From: Sipunculus nudus
Taxonomy: Eukaryota; Annelida; Sipuncula; Golfingiida; Sipunculidae
DNA length: 64,000 bases
NCBI GenBank assembly: GCA_026874595.1
Contig: CM049308.1
Span: forward strand, 645,001-709,000
Direction of reading: 5' to 3'
Position 1 is the stretch's first letter, and the number at the start of each line of letters is the position of its first letter. Below, one piece after another: positions 51,400 to 64,000 of this stretch. Under the pieces are notes generated by a model that was given only the letters and a program-made list of their open reading frames with translations, did not search any database and was not told where the DNA came from. The translations under genes and the position numbers were made by a program.

Positions 51400-54300
51400 T
51401 TCAAACAAGTATTGTGTGACTAATACACCTACTCCCTTATACTTACCCTCAGTTCAAACAAGTATTGTGTGACTAATACACCTACTGCCTTATACTTACC
51501 CTCAGATCAGACAAGTATTGTGTGACTAATACACCTACTCCCTTATACTTACCCTCAGTTCAGACAAGTATTGTGTGACGAACACACCTACTGCCTTATA
51601 CTTACCCTCAGTTCAGACAAGTATTGTGTGACGAACACACCTACTGCCTTATACTTACCCTCAGTTCAGACAAGTATTGTGTGACTAATACACCTACTAC
51701 CTTATACTTACCCTCAGTTCAGACAAGTATTGTGTGACTAATACACCTACTGCCTTATACTTACCCTCAGTTCAGACAAGTATTGTGTGACTAATACACC
51801 TACTGCCTTATACTTACCCTCAGTTCAGACAAGTATTGTGTGACGAACACACCTACTGCCTTATACTTACCCTCAGTTCAGACAAGTATTGTGTGACGAA
51901 CACACCTACTGCCTTATACTTACCCTCAGTTCAGACAAGTATTGTGTGACTAATACACCTACTGCCTTATATTTACCCTCAGTTCAGACAAGTATTGTGT
52001 GACTAATACACCTACTGCCTTATACTTACCCTCAGTTCAGACAAGTATTGTGTGACTAATACACCTACTGCCTTATACTTACCCTCAGTTCAGACAAGTA
52101 TTGTGTGACGAACACACCTACTGCCTTATACTTAACCTCAGTTCAGACAAGTATTGTGTGACGAACACACCTACTGCCTTATACTTACCCTCAGTTCAGA
52201 CAAGTATTGTGTGACTAACACACCTACTCCCTTATACTTACCCTCAGTTCAGACAAGTATTGTGTGACTTATACACCTACTGCCTTATACTTACCCTCAG
52301 TTCAGACAAGTATTGTGTGACTTATACACCTACTGCCTTATACTTACCCTCAGTTCAGACAAGTATTGTGTGACTAATACACCTACTGCCTTATACTTAC
52401 CCTCAGTTCAGACAGGTATTGTGTGACTAATACACCTACTGCCTTATACTTACCCTCAGTTCAGACAAGTATTGTGTGACTAATACACCTACTGCCTTAT
52501 ACTTACCCTCAGTTCAGACAAGTATTGTGTGACTAATACACCTACTGCCTTATACTTACCCCCAGTTCAGACAAGTATTGTGTGACTAATACACCTACTG
52601 CCTTATACTTACCCTCAGTTCAGACAAGTATTGTGTGACTAATACACCTACTGCCTTATACTCACCCTCAGTTCAGACAAGTATTGTGTGACGAACACAC
52701 CTACTGCCTTATACTTACCCTCAGGTCAGACAAGTATTGTGTGACTAATACACCTACTGCCCTATACTTACCCTCAGGTCAGACAAGTATTGTGTGACTA
52801 ATACACCTACTGCCTTATACTTACCCTCAGTTCAGACAAGTATTGTATGACGAACACACCTACTGCCTTATACTTACCCTCAGTTCAGACAAGTATTGTC
52901 TGACGAACACACCTACTCCCTTATACTTACCCTCAGTTCAGACAAGTATTGTGTGACGAACACACCTACTGCCTTATACTTACCCTCAGTTCAGACAAGT
53001 ATTGTGTGACTAATACACCTACTGCCTTATACTTACCCTCAGTTCAGACAAGTATTGTGTGACGAACACACCTACTGCCTTATACTTACCCTCAGTTCAG
53101 ACAAGTATTGTGTGACGAATACACCTACTGCCTTATACTTACCCTCAGTTCAGACAAGTATTGTGTGACGAACACACCTACTACCTTATACTTACCCTCA
53201 GTTTAGACAAGTATTGTCTGACGAACACACCTACTCCCTTATACTTACCCTCAGTTCAGACAAGTATTGTGTGACGAACACACCTACTGCCTTATACTTA
53301 CCCTCAGTTCAGACAAGTATTGTGTGACTAATACACCTACTGCCTTATACTTTCCCTCAGTTCAGACAAGTATTGTGTGACTAATACACCTACTGCCTTA
53401 TACTTACCCTCAGTTCAGACAAGTATTGTGTGACGAACACACCTACTGCCTTATACTTACCCTCAGTTCAGACAAGTATTGTGTGACTAATACACCTACT
53501 ACCTTATACTTACCCTCAGTTCAGACAAGTATTGTGTGACTAATACACCTACTGCCTTATACTTACCCTCAGTTCAAACAAGTATTGTGTGACTAATACA
53601 CCTACTCCCTTATACTTACCCTCAGTTCAAACAAGTATTTTGTGACTAATACACCTACTGCCTTATACTTACCCTCAGATCAGACAAGTATTGTGTGACT
53701 AATACACCTACTCCCTTATACTTACCCTCAGTTCAGACAAGTATTGTGTGACAAATACACCTACTCCCTTATACTTACCCTCAGTTCAGACAAGTATTGT
53801 GTGACGAACACACCTACTGCCTTATACTTACCCTCAGTTCAGACAAGTATTGTGTGACGAACACACCTACTGCCTTATACTTACCCTCAGTTCAGACAAG
53901 TATTGTGTGACTAATACATCTACTGCCTTATACTTACCCTCAGTTCAGACAAGTATTGTGTGACTAATACACCTACTGCCTTATACTTACCCTCAGTTCA
54001 GACAAGTATTGTGTGACTAATACACCTACTGCCTTATACTTACCCTCAGTTCAGACAAGTATTGTGTGACGAACACACCTACTGCCTTATACTTACCCTC
54101 AGTTCAGACAAGTATTGTGTGACTAATACACCTACTACCTTATACTTACCCTCAGTTCAGACAAGTATTGTGTGACTAAGTCACCTACTGCCTTATACTT
54201 ACCCTCAGTTCAGACAAGTATTGTGTGACTAAGACACCTACTGCCTTATACTTACCCTCAGTTCAGACAAGTATTGTGTGACGAACACACCTACTGCCTT

Positions 54301-57300
54301 ATACTTCCCTCAGTTCAGACAAGTATTTTGTGACTAATACACCTACTGCCTTATACTTACCCTCAGTTCAGACAAGTATTTTGTGAATAATACACCTACT
54401 GCCTTATACTTACCCTCAGTTCAGACAAGTATTGTGTGACTAATACACCTACTGCCTTATACTTCCCTCAGTTCAGACAAGTATTGTGTGACTAATACAC
54501 CTACTGCCTTATACTTACCCTCAGTTCAGACAAGTATTGTGTGACTAATACACCTACTGCCTTATACTTACCCTCAGTTCAGACAAGTATTGTGTGACTA
54601 ATACACCTACTGCCTTATACTTACCCTCAGTTCAGACAAGTATTGTGTGACTAATTCACCTACTGCCTTATACTTACCCTCAGTTCAGACAAGTATTGTG
54701 TGACTAATTCACCTACTGCCTTATACTTCCCTCAGTTCAGACAAGTATTGTGTGACTAATACACCTACTGCCTTATACTTACCATCAGTTCAGACAAGTA
54801 TTGTGTGACGAACACACCTACTGCTTATACTTACCCTCAGTTCAGACAAGTATTGTGTGACTAATACACCTACTGCCTTATACTTACCCTCAGTTCAGAC
54901 AAGTATTGTGTGACTAATACACCTACTGCCTTATACTTACCCTCAGTTCAGACAAGTATTGTGTGACTAATACACCTACTGCCTTATACTTACCCTCAGT
55001 TCAGACAAGTATTGTGTGAATAATACACCTACTGCCTTATACTTACCCTCAGTTCAGACAAGTATTGTGTGACTAATTCACCTACTGCCTTATACTTACC
55101 CTCAGTTCAGACAAGTATTGTGTGACGAACACACCTACTGCCTTATACTTACCCTCAGTTCAGACAAGTATTGTGTGACTAATACACCTACTGCCTAATA
55201 CTTACCCTCAGTTCAGACAAGTATTGTGTGACGAAGACACCTACTGCCTTATACTTACCCTCAGTTCAGACAAGTATTGTGTGACTAATACACCTACTAC
55301 CTTATACTTACCCTCAGTTCAGACAAGTATTGTGTGACCAATACACCTACTGCCTTATACTTACCCTCAGTTCAGACAAGTATTGTGTGACTAATACACC
55401 TACTCCCTTATACTCACCCTCAGTTCAAACAAGTATTGTGTGACTAATACACCTACTGCCTTATACTTACCCTCAGTTCAGACAAGTATTGTGTGACGAA
55501 CACACCTACTGCCTTATACTTACCCTCAGTTCAGACAAGTATTGTGTGACTAATACACCTACTGCCTTATACTTACCCTCAGTTCAGACAAGTATTGTGT
55601 GACGAACACACCTACTGCCTTATACTTACCCTCAGTTCAGACAAGTATTGTGTGACTAATACACCTACTACCTTATACTTACCCTCAGTTCAGACAAGTA
55701 TTGTGTGACTAATACACCTACTCCCTTATACTTACCCTCAGTTCAAACAAGTATTGTGTGACTAATACACCTACTCCCTTATACTTACCCTCAGTTCAAA
55801 CAAGTATTGTGTGACTAATACACCTACTGCCTTATACTTACCCTCAGATCAGACAAGTATTGTGTGACTAATACACCTACTCCCTTATACTTACCCTCAG
55901 TTCAGACAAGTATTGTGTGACGAACACACCTACTGCCTTATACTTACCCTCAGTTCAGACAAGTATTGTGTGACGAACACACCTACTGCCTTATACTTAC
56001 CCTCAGTTCAGACAAGTATTGTGTGACGAACACACCTACTGCCTTATACTTACCCTCAGTTCAGACAAGTATTGTGTGACTAATACACCTACTGCCTTAT
56101 ACTTACCCTCAGTTCAGACAAGTATTGTGTGACGAACACACCTACTGCCTTATACTTACCCTCAGTTCAGACAAGTATTGTGTGACTAATACACCTACTA
56201 CCTTATACTTACCCTCAGTTCAGACAAGTATTGTGTGACTAATACACCTACTGCCTTATACTTACCCTCAGTTCAAACAAGTATTGTGTGACTAATACAC
56301 CTACTCCCTTATACTTACCCTCAGTTCAGACAAGTATTGTGTGACTAATACACCTACTGCCTTATACTTACCCTCAGTTCAGACAAGTATTGTGTGACTA
56401 ATACACCTACTGCCTTATACTTACCCTCAGTTCAGACAAGTATTGTGTGACTAATACACCTACTACCTTATACTTACCCTCAGTTCAGACAAGGATTGTG
56501 TGACTAATACACCTACTGCCTTATACTTACCCTCAGTTCAAACAAGTATTGTGTGACTAATACACCTACTGCCTTATACTTACCCTCAGTTCAGACAAGT
56601 ATTGTGTGACGAACACACCTACTGCCTTATACTTACCCTCAGTTCAGACAAGTATTGTGTGACTAATACACCTACTGCCTTATACTTACCCTCAGATCAG
56701 ACAAGTATTGTGTGACTAATACACCTACTCCCTTATGCTTACCCTCAGTTCAGACAAGTATTGTGTGACTAATACACCTACTGCCTTATACTTACCCTCA
56801 GTTCAAACAAGTATTGTGTGACTAATACACCTACTCCCTTATACTTACCCTCAGATCAGACAAGTATTGTGTGACTAATACACCTACTGCCTTATACTTA
56901 CCCTCAGTTCAAACAAGTATTGTGTGACTAATACACCTACTCCCTTATACTTACCCTCAGTTCAGACAAGTATTGTGTGACTAATACACCTACTGCCTTA
57001 TACTTACCCTCAGTTCAGACAAGTATTGTGTGACTAATACACCTACTGCCTTATACTTACCCTCAGTTCAGACAAGTATTGTGTGACGAACACACCTACT
57101 GCCTTATACTTACCCTCAGTTCAGACAAGTATTGTGTGACTAATACACCTACTCCCTTATACTTACCCTCAGTTCAGACAAGTATTGTGTGACTAATACA
57201 CCTACTGCCTTATACTTACCCTCAGTTCAGACAAGTATTGTGTGACTAATACACCTACTGCCTTATACTTACCCTCAGTTCAGACAAGTATTGTGTGACG

Positions 57301-60300
57301 AACACACCTACTGCCTTATACTTACCCTCAGTTCAAACAAGTATTGTGTGACTAATACACCTACTCCCTTATACTTACCCTCAGTTCAGACAAGTATTGT
57401 GTGACTAATACACCTACTGCCTTATACTTACCCTCAGTTCAGACAAGTATTGTGTGACTAATACACCTACTGCCTTATACTTACCCTTAGTTCAGACAAG
57501 TATTGTGTGACTAATACATCTACTGCCTTATACTTACCCTCAGTTCAGACAAGTATTGTGTGACTAATACACCTACTCCCTTATACTTACCCTCAGTTCA
57601 GACAAGTATTGTGTGACGAACACACCTACTGCCTTATACTTACCCTCAGTTCAGACAAGTATTGTGTGACTAATACACCTACTGCCTTATACTTACCCTC
57701 AGTTCAGACAAGTATTGTGTGACTAATACACCTACTGCCTTATACTTACTCTCAGTTCAAACAAGTATTGTGTGACTAATACACCTACTCCCTTATACTT
57801 ACCCTCAGATCAGACAAGTATTGTGTGACTAATACACCTACTTCCTTATACTTACCCTCAGTTCAGACAAGTATTGTGTGACTAATACACCTACTCCCTT
57901 ATACTTACCCTCAGTTCAGACAAGTATTGTGTGACTAATACACCTACTGCCTTATACTTACCCTCAGTTCAGACAAGTATTGTGTGACTAATACACCTAC
58001 TGCCTTATACTTACCCTCAGTCCAGACAAGTATTGTGTGACTAATACACCTACTGCCTTATACTTACCCTCAGTTCAGACAAGTATTGTGTGACTAATAC
58101 ACCTACTACCTTATACTTACCCTCAGTTCAGACAAGTATTGTGTGACTAATACACCTACTCCCTTATACTTACCCTCAGTTCAAACAAGTATTGTGTGAC
58201 TAATACACCTACTGCCTTATACTTACCCTCAGATCAGACAAGTATTGTGTGACTAATACACCTACTCCCTTATACTTACCCTCAGTTCAAACAAGTATTG
58301 TGTGACTAATACACCTACTGCCTTATACTTACCCTCAGATCAGACAAGTATTGTGTGACTAATACACCTACTCCCTTATACTTACCCTCAGTTCAAACAA
58401 GTATTGTGTGACTAATACACCTACTGCCTTATACTTACCCTCAGATCAGACAAGTATTGTGTGACTAATACACCTACTCCCTTATACTTACCCTCAGTTC
58501 AAACAAGTATTGTGTGACTAATACACCTACTGCCTTATACTTACCCTCAGTTCAAACAAGTATTGTGTGACTAATACACCTACTCCCTTATACTTACCCT
58601 CAGTTCAAACAAGTATTGTGTGACTAATACACCTACTGCCTTATACTTACCCTCAGATCAGACAAGTATTGTGTGACTAATACACCTACTCCCTTATACT
58701 TACCCTCAGTTCAGACAAGTATTGTGTGACGAACACACCTACTGCCTTATACTTACCCTCAGTTCAGACAAGTATTGTGTGACGAACACACCTACTGCCT
58801 TATACTTACCCTCAGTTCAGACAAGTATTGTGTGACTAATACACCTACTACCTTATACTTACCCTCAGTTCAGACAAGTATTGTGTGACTAATACACCTA
58901 CTGCCTTATACTTACCCTCAGTTCAGACAAGTATTGTGTGACTAATACACCTACTGCCTTATACTTACCCTCAGTTCAGACAAGTATTGTGTGACGAACA
59001 CACCTACTGCCTTATACTTACCCTCAGTTCAGACAAGTATTGTGTGACGAACACACCTACTGCCTTATACTTACCCTCAGTTCAGACAAGTATTGTGTGA
59101 CTAATACACCTACTGCCTTATATTTACCCTCAGTTCAGACAAGTATTGTGTGACTAATACACCTACTGCCTTATACTTACCCTCAGTTCAGACAAGTATT
59201 GTGTGACTAATACACCTACTGCCTTATACTTACCCTCAGTTCAGACAAGTATTGTGTGACGAACACACCTACTGCCTTATACTTAACCTCAGTTCAGACA
59301 AGTATTGTGTGACGAACCCAGCTACTGCCTTATACTTACCCTGAGTTCAGACAAGTATTGTGTGACTAACACACCTACTCCCTTATACTTACCCTCAGTT
59401 CAGACAAGTATTGTGTGACTTATACACCTACTGCCTTATACTTACCCTCAGTTCAGACAAGTATTGTGTGACTTATACACCTACTGCCTTATACTTACCC
59501 TCAGTTCAGACAAGTATTGTGTGACTAATACACCTACTGCCTTATACTTACCCTCAGTTCAGACAGGTATTGTGTGACTAATACACCTACTGCCTTATAC
59601 TTACCCTCAGTTCAGACAAGTATTGTGTGACTAATACACCTACTGCCTTATACTTACCCTCAGTTCAGACAAGTATTGTGTGACTAATACACCTACTGCC
59701 TTATACTTACCCCCAGTTCAGACAAGTATTGTGTGACTAATACACCTACTGCCTTATACTTACCCTCAGTTCAGACAAGTATTGTGTGACTAATACACCT
59801 ACTGCCTTATACTCACCCTCAGTTCAGACAAGTATTGTGTGACGAACACACCTACTGCCTTATACTTACCCTCAGGTCAGACAAGTATTGTGTGACTAAT
59901 ACACCTACTGCCCTATACTTACCCTCAGGTCAGACAAGTATTGTGTGACTAATACACCTACTGCCTTATACTTACCCTCAGTTCAGACAAGTATTGTATG
60001 ACGAACACACCTACTGCCTTATACTTACCCTCAGTTCAGACAAGTATTGTCTGACGAACACACCTACTCCCTTATACTTACCCTCAGTTCAGACAAGTAT
60101 TGTGTGACGAACACACCTACTGCCTTATACTTACCCTCAGTTCAGACAAGTATTGTGTGACTAATACACCTACTGCCTTATACTTACCCTCAGTTCAGAC
60201 AAGTATTGTGTGACGAACACACCTACTGCCTTATACTTACCCTCAGTTCAGACAAGTATTGTGTGACGAATACACCTACTGCCTTATACTTACCCTCAGT

Positions 60301-62850
60301 TCAGACAAGTATTGTGTGACGAACACACCTACTACCTTATACTTACCCTCAGTTTAGACAAGTATTGTCTGACGAACACACCTACTCCCTTATACTTACC
60401 CTCAGTTCAGACAAGTATTGTGTGACGAACACACCTACTGCCTTATACTTACCCTCAGTTCAGACAAGTATTGTGTGACTAATACACCTACTGCCTTATA
60501 CTTTCCCTCAGTTCAGACAAGTATTGTGTGACTAATACACCTACTGCCTTATACTTACCCTCAGTTCAGACAAGTATTGTGTGACGAACACACCTACTGC
60601 CTTATACTTACCCTCAGTTCAGACAAGTATTGTGTGACTAATACACCTACTACCTTATACTTACCCTCAGTTCAGACAAGTATTGTGTGACTAATACACC
60701 TACTGCCTTATACTTACCCTCAGTTCAAACAAGTATTGTGTGACTAATACACCTACTCCCTTATACTTACCCTCAGTTCAAACAAGTATTGTGTGACTAA
60801 TACACCTACTGCCTTATACTTACCCTCAGATCAGACAAGTATTGTGTGACTAATACACCTACTCCCTTATACTTACCCTCAGTTCAGACAAGTATTGTGT
60901 GACAAATACACCTACTCCCTTATACTTACCCTCAGTTCAGACAAGTATTGTGTGACGAACACACCTACTGCCTTATACTTACCCTCAGTTCAGACAAGTA
61001 TTGTGTGACGAACACACCTACTGCCTTATACTTACCCTCAGTTCAGACAAGTATTGTGTGACTAATACATCTACTGCCTTATACTTACCCTCAGTTCAGA
61101 CAAGTATTGTGTGACTAATACACCTACTGCCTTATACTTACCCTCAGTTCAGACAAGTATTGTGTGACTAATACACCTACTGCCTTATACTTACCCTCAG
61201 TTCAGACAAGTATTGTGTGACGAACACACCTACTGCCTTATACTTACCCTCAGTTCAGACAAGTATTGTGTGACTAATACACCTACTACCTTATACTTAC
61301 CCTCAGTTCAGACAAGTATTGTGTGACTAAGTCACCTACTGCCTTATACTTACCCTCAGTTCAGACAAGTATTGTGTGACTAAGACACCTACTGCCTTAT
61401 ACTTACCCTCAGTTCAGACAAGTATTGTGTGACGAACACACCTACTGCCTTATACTTCCCTCAGTTCAGACAAGTATTTTGTGACTAATACACCTACTGC
61501 CTTATACTTACCCTCAGTTCAGACAAGTATTTTGTGAATAATACACCTACTGCCTTATACTTACCCTCAGTTCAGACAAGTATTGTGTGACTAATACACC
61601 TACTGCCTTATACTTCCCTCAGTTCAGACAAGTATTGTGTGACTAATACACCTACTGCCTTATACTTACCCTCAGTTCAGACAAGTATTGTGTGACTAAT
61701 ACACCTACTGCCTTATACTTACCCTCAGTTCAGACAAGTATTGTGTGACTAATACACCTACTGCCTTATACTTACCCTCAGTTCAGACAAGTATTGTGTG
61801 ACTAATTCACCTACTGCCTTATACTTACCCTCAGTTCAGACAAGTATTGTGTGACTAATTCACCTACTGCCTTATACTTCCCTCAGTTCAGACAAGTATT
61901 GTGTGACTAATACACCTACTGCCTTATACTTACCCTCAGTTCAGACAAGTATTGTGTGACGAACACACCTACTGCTTATACTTACCCTCAGTTCAGACAA
62001 GTATTGTGTGACTAATACACCTACTGCCTTATACTTACCCTCAGTTCAGACAAGTATTGTGTGACTAATACACCTACTGCCTTATACTTACCCTCAGTTC
62101 AGACAAGTATTGTGTGACTAATACACCTACTGCCTTATACTTACCCTCAGTTCAGACAAGTATTGTGTGAATAATACACCTACTGCCTTATAGTTACCCT
62201 CAGTTCAGACAAGTATTGTGTGACTAATTCACCTACTGCCTTATACTTACCCTCAGTTCAGACAAGTATTGTGTGACGAACACACCTACTGCCTTATACT
62301 TACCCTCAGTTCAGACAAGTATTGTGTGACTAATACACCTACTGCCTAATACTTACCCTCAGTTCAGACAAGTATTGTGTGACGAAGACACCTACTGCCT
62401 TATACTTACCCTCAGTTCAGACAAGTATTGTGTGACTAATACACCTACTACCTTATACTTACCCTCAGTTCAGACAAGTATTGTGTGACCAATACACCTA
62501 CTGCCTTATACTTACCCTCAGTTCAGACAAGTATTGTGTGACTAATACACCTACTCCCTTATACTCACCCTCAGTTCAAACAAGTATTGTGTGACTAATA
62601 CACCTACTGCCTTATACTTACCCTCAGTTCAGACAAGTGTTGTGTGACGAACACACCTACTGCCTTATACTTACCCTCAGTTCAGACAAGTATTGTGTGA
62701 CTAATACACCTACTGCCTTATACTTACCCTCAGTTCAGACAAGTATTGTGTGACGAACACACCTACTGCCTTATACTTACCCTCAGTTCAGACAAGTATT
62801 GTGTGACTAATACACCTACTGCCTTATACTTCCCTCAGTTCAGACAAGTA
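51400..62850. repeat. Segment pair duplicated at 7,151 bp
   Basis: The block from about 51400 to 55700 recurs at about 58551 to 62850. Markers at +7,151 are: CTTATATTTA (51965 and 59116), CTTAACCTCA (52131 and 59282), GCCCTATACTT (52759 and 59910), CAGTTTAGAC (53199 and 60350), GTGAATAAT (55015 and 62166), ACGAAGACAC (55231 and 62382) and ACTCACCCT (55412 and 62563). The length is 135 monomers minus four bases contributed by short copies, and those short copies are shared. Confidence 0.92.
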
Positions 62851-64000
62851 TTGTGTGACTAATACACCTACTGCCTTATACTTACCCTCAGTTCAGACAA
62901 GTATTGTGTGACTAATACACCTACTGCCTTATACTTACCCTCAGTTCAGACAAGTATTTTGTGACTAATACACCTACTGCCTTATACTTACCCTCAGTTC
63001 AGACAAGTATTTTGTGAATAATACACCTACTGCCTTATACTTACCCTCAGTTCAGACAAGTATTGTGTGACTAATACACCTACTGCCTTATACTTCCCTC
63101 AGTTCAGACAAGTATTGTGTGACTAATACACCTACTGCCTTATACTTACCCTCAGTTCAGACAAGTATTGTGTGACTAATACACCTACTGCCTTATACTT
63201 ACCCTCAGTTCAGACAAGTATTGTGTGACTAATACACCTACTGCCTTATACTTACCCTCAGTTCAGACAAGTATTGTGTGACTAATTCACCTACTGCCTT
63301 ATACTTACCCTCAGTTCAGACAAGTATTGTGTGACTAATTCACCTACTGCCTTATACTTCCCTCAGTTCAGACAAGTATTGTGTGACTAATACACCTACT
63401 GCCTTATACTTACCCTCAGTTCAGACAAGTATTGTGTGACGAACACACCTACTGCTTATACTTACCCTCAGTTCAGACAAGTATTGTGTGACTAATACAC
63501 CTACTGCCTTATACTTACCCTCAGTTCAGACAAGTATTGTGTGACTAATACACCTACTGCCTTATACTTACCCTCAGTTCAGACAAGTATTGTGTGACTA
63601 ATACACCTACTGCCTTATACTTACCCTCAGTTCAGACAAGTATTGTGTGAATAATACACCTACTGCCTTATAGTTACCCTCAGTTCAGACAAGTATTGTG
63701 TGACTAATTCACCTACTGCCTTATACTTACCCTCAGTTCAGACAAGTATTGTGTGACGAACACACCTACTGCCTTATACTTACCCTCAGTTCAGACAAGT
63801 ATTGTGTGACTAATACACCTACTGCCTAATACTTACCCTCAGTTCAGACAAGTATTGTGTGACGAAGACACCTACTGCCTTATACTTACCCTCAGTTCAG
63901 ACAAGTATTGTGTGACTAATACACCTACTACCTTATACTTACCCTCAGTTCAGACAAGTATTGTGTGACCAATACACCTACTGCCTTATACTTACCCTCA

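Larger units (their letters stand above)
19288..64000. repeat. 53-bp satellite array (about 845 copies, runs off the window)
   Basis: Head-to-tail monomers of 53 bp, reading CTTATACTTACCCTCAG, TTCAGACAAGTATT, GTGTGACTAATACACC and TACTGC in order. The left edge is abrupt at 19288 and the right edge lies outside the window. Most copies differ from the consensus at zero to three positions. Main variant sites are GACTAATAC versus GACGAACAC, CAGTTCAGAC versus CAGTTCAAAC or CAGATCAGAC, and TACTGCC versus TACTCCC or TACTACC. Combinations of these recur in the same order over kilobases, which shows higher-order duplication. Fifty-three is not divisible by three and TAA or TAG occur in each copy, so there is no reading frame. 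Each plus-strand copy contains ATACTTACC, the U1 snRNA 5'-end sequence. There are no spacers between repeats, so it is not CRISPR-like. Confidence 0.99.

Noticed and set aside
19288-64000. CRISPR array
   Set aside because: Repeats are directly adjacent with no unique spacers, and the window is eukaryotic.
19288-64000. Telomeric or rDNA-related repeat
   Set aside because: No TTAGGG-type unit and no similarity to ribosomal sequences that I can see.

Overview
The window is animal nuclear DNA with almost no gene content. It is dominated by two large satellite arrays. Signs of a metazoan are: non-LTR retrotransposon remains with the endonuclease/reverse transcriptase protein style common in invertebrates, TA-flanked inverted-repeat DNA elements, long (AT)n tracts, and an exon-like open frame ending at a metazoan splice donor. 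The dispersed repeats (a (GGAC)n-tailed repeat and a TGACCTTGA-type repeat) resemble those I know from molluscs. A mollusc or other lophotrochozoan is my best guess, at moderate-to-low certainty. Nothing looks bacterial or viral: there are no operons, ribosome binding sites or CRISPR arrays.

Layout. (1) 1-6690: a 54-bp minisatellite, mostly an alternating A/B dimer of 108 bp, with a block of ten consecutive B monomers near its right end and a decayed right edge. (2) 6691-8480: diverged dispersed repeats, a (GGAC)n microsatellite and AT-rich sequence. (3) 8484-9540: a 900-bp inverted-repeat DNA element (8552-9451) inside an (AT)n microsatellite. (4) 9717-11616: a dead, 5'-truncated and internally deleted jockey/CR1-like LINE on the minus strand. 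(5) 11617-13133: unremarkable DNA, a C-rich tract, a second (AT)n tract and a 116-bp foldback element. (6) 13299-13966: two weak exon candidates; the better one, 13798-13966, could be the first coding exon of a type II membrane protein. (7) 14180-16335: an old, decayed block of long tandem repeats. (8) 16336-19287: AT-rich DNA with microsatellites and no convincing gene. (9) 19288-64000: about 845 copies of a 53-bp satellite, running off the right end, organised in nested multi-kilobase higher-order duplications.

The most interesting signal is in the 53-bp satellite. Nearly every monomer carries on the plus strand the nine bases ATACTTACC, identical to the 5' end of U1 snRNA. A minus-strand transcript would therefore present a near-perfect 5' splice site (GGTAAGTAT) every 53 nt, roughly 800 times. 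The plus strand of the same segment looks like a 3' splice site with a CTAAT branch-point-like motif upstream. The 54-bp array has its own curiosity: its period is a multiple of three, and one minus-strand frame is open except for one recurrent TGG-to-TAG change at the same position in nearly every B monomer. No genes can be shown to work together here.
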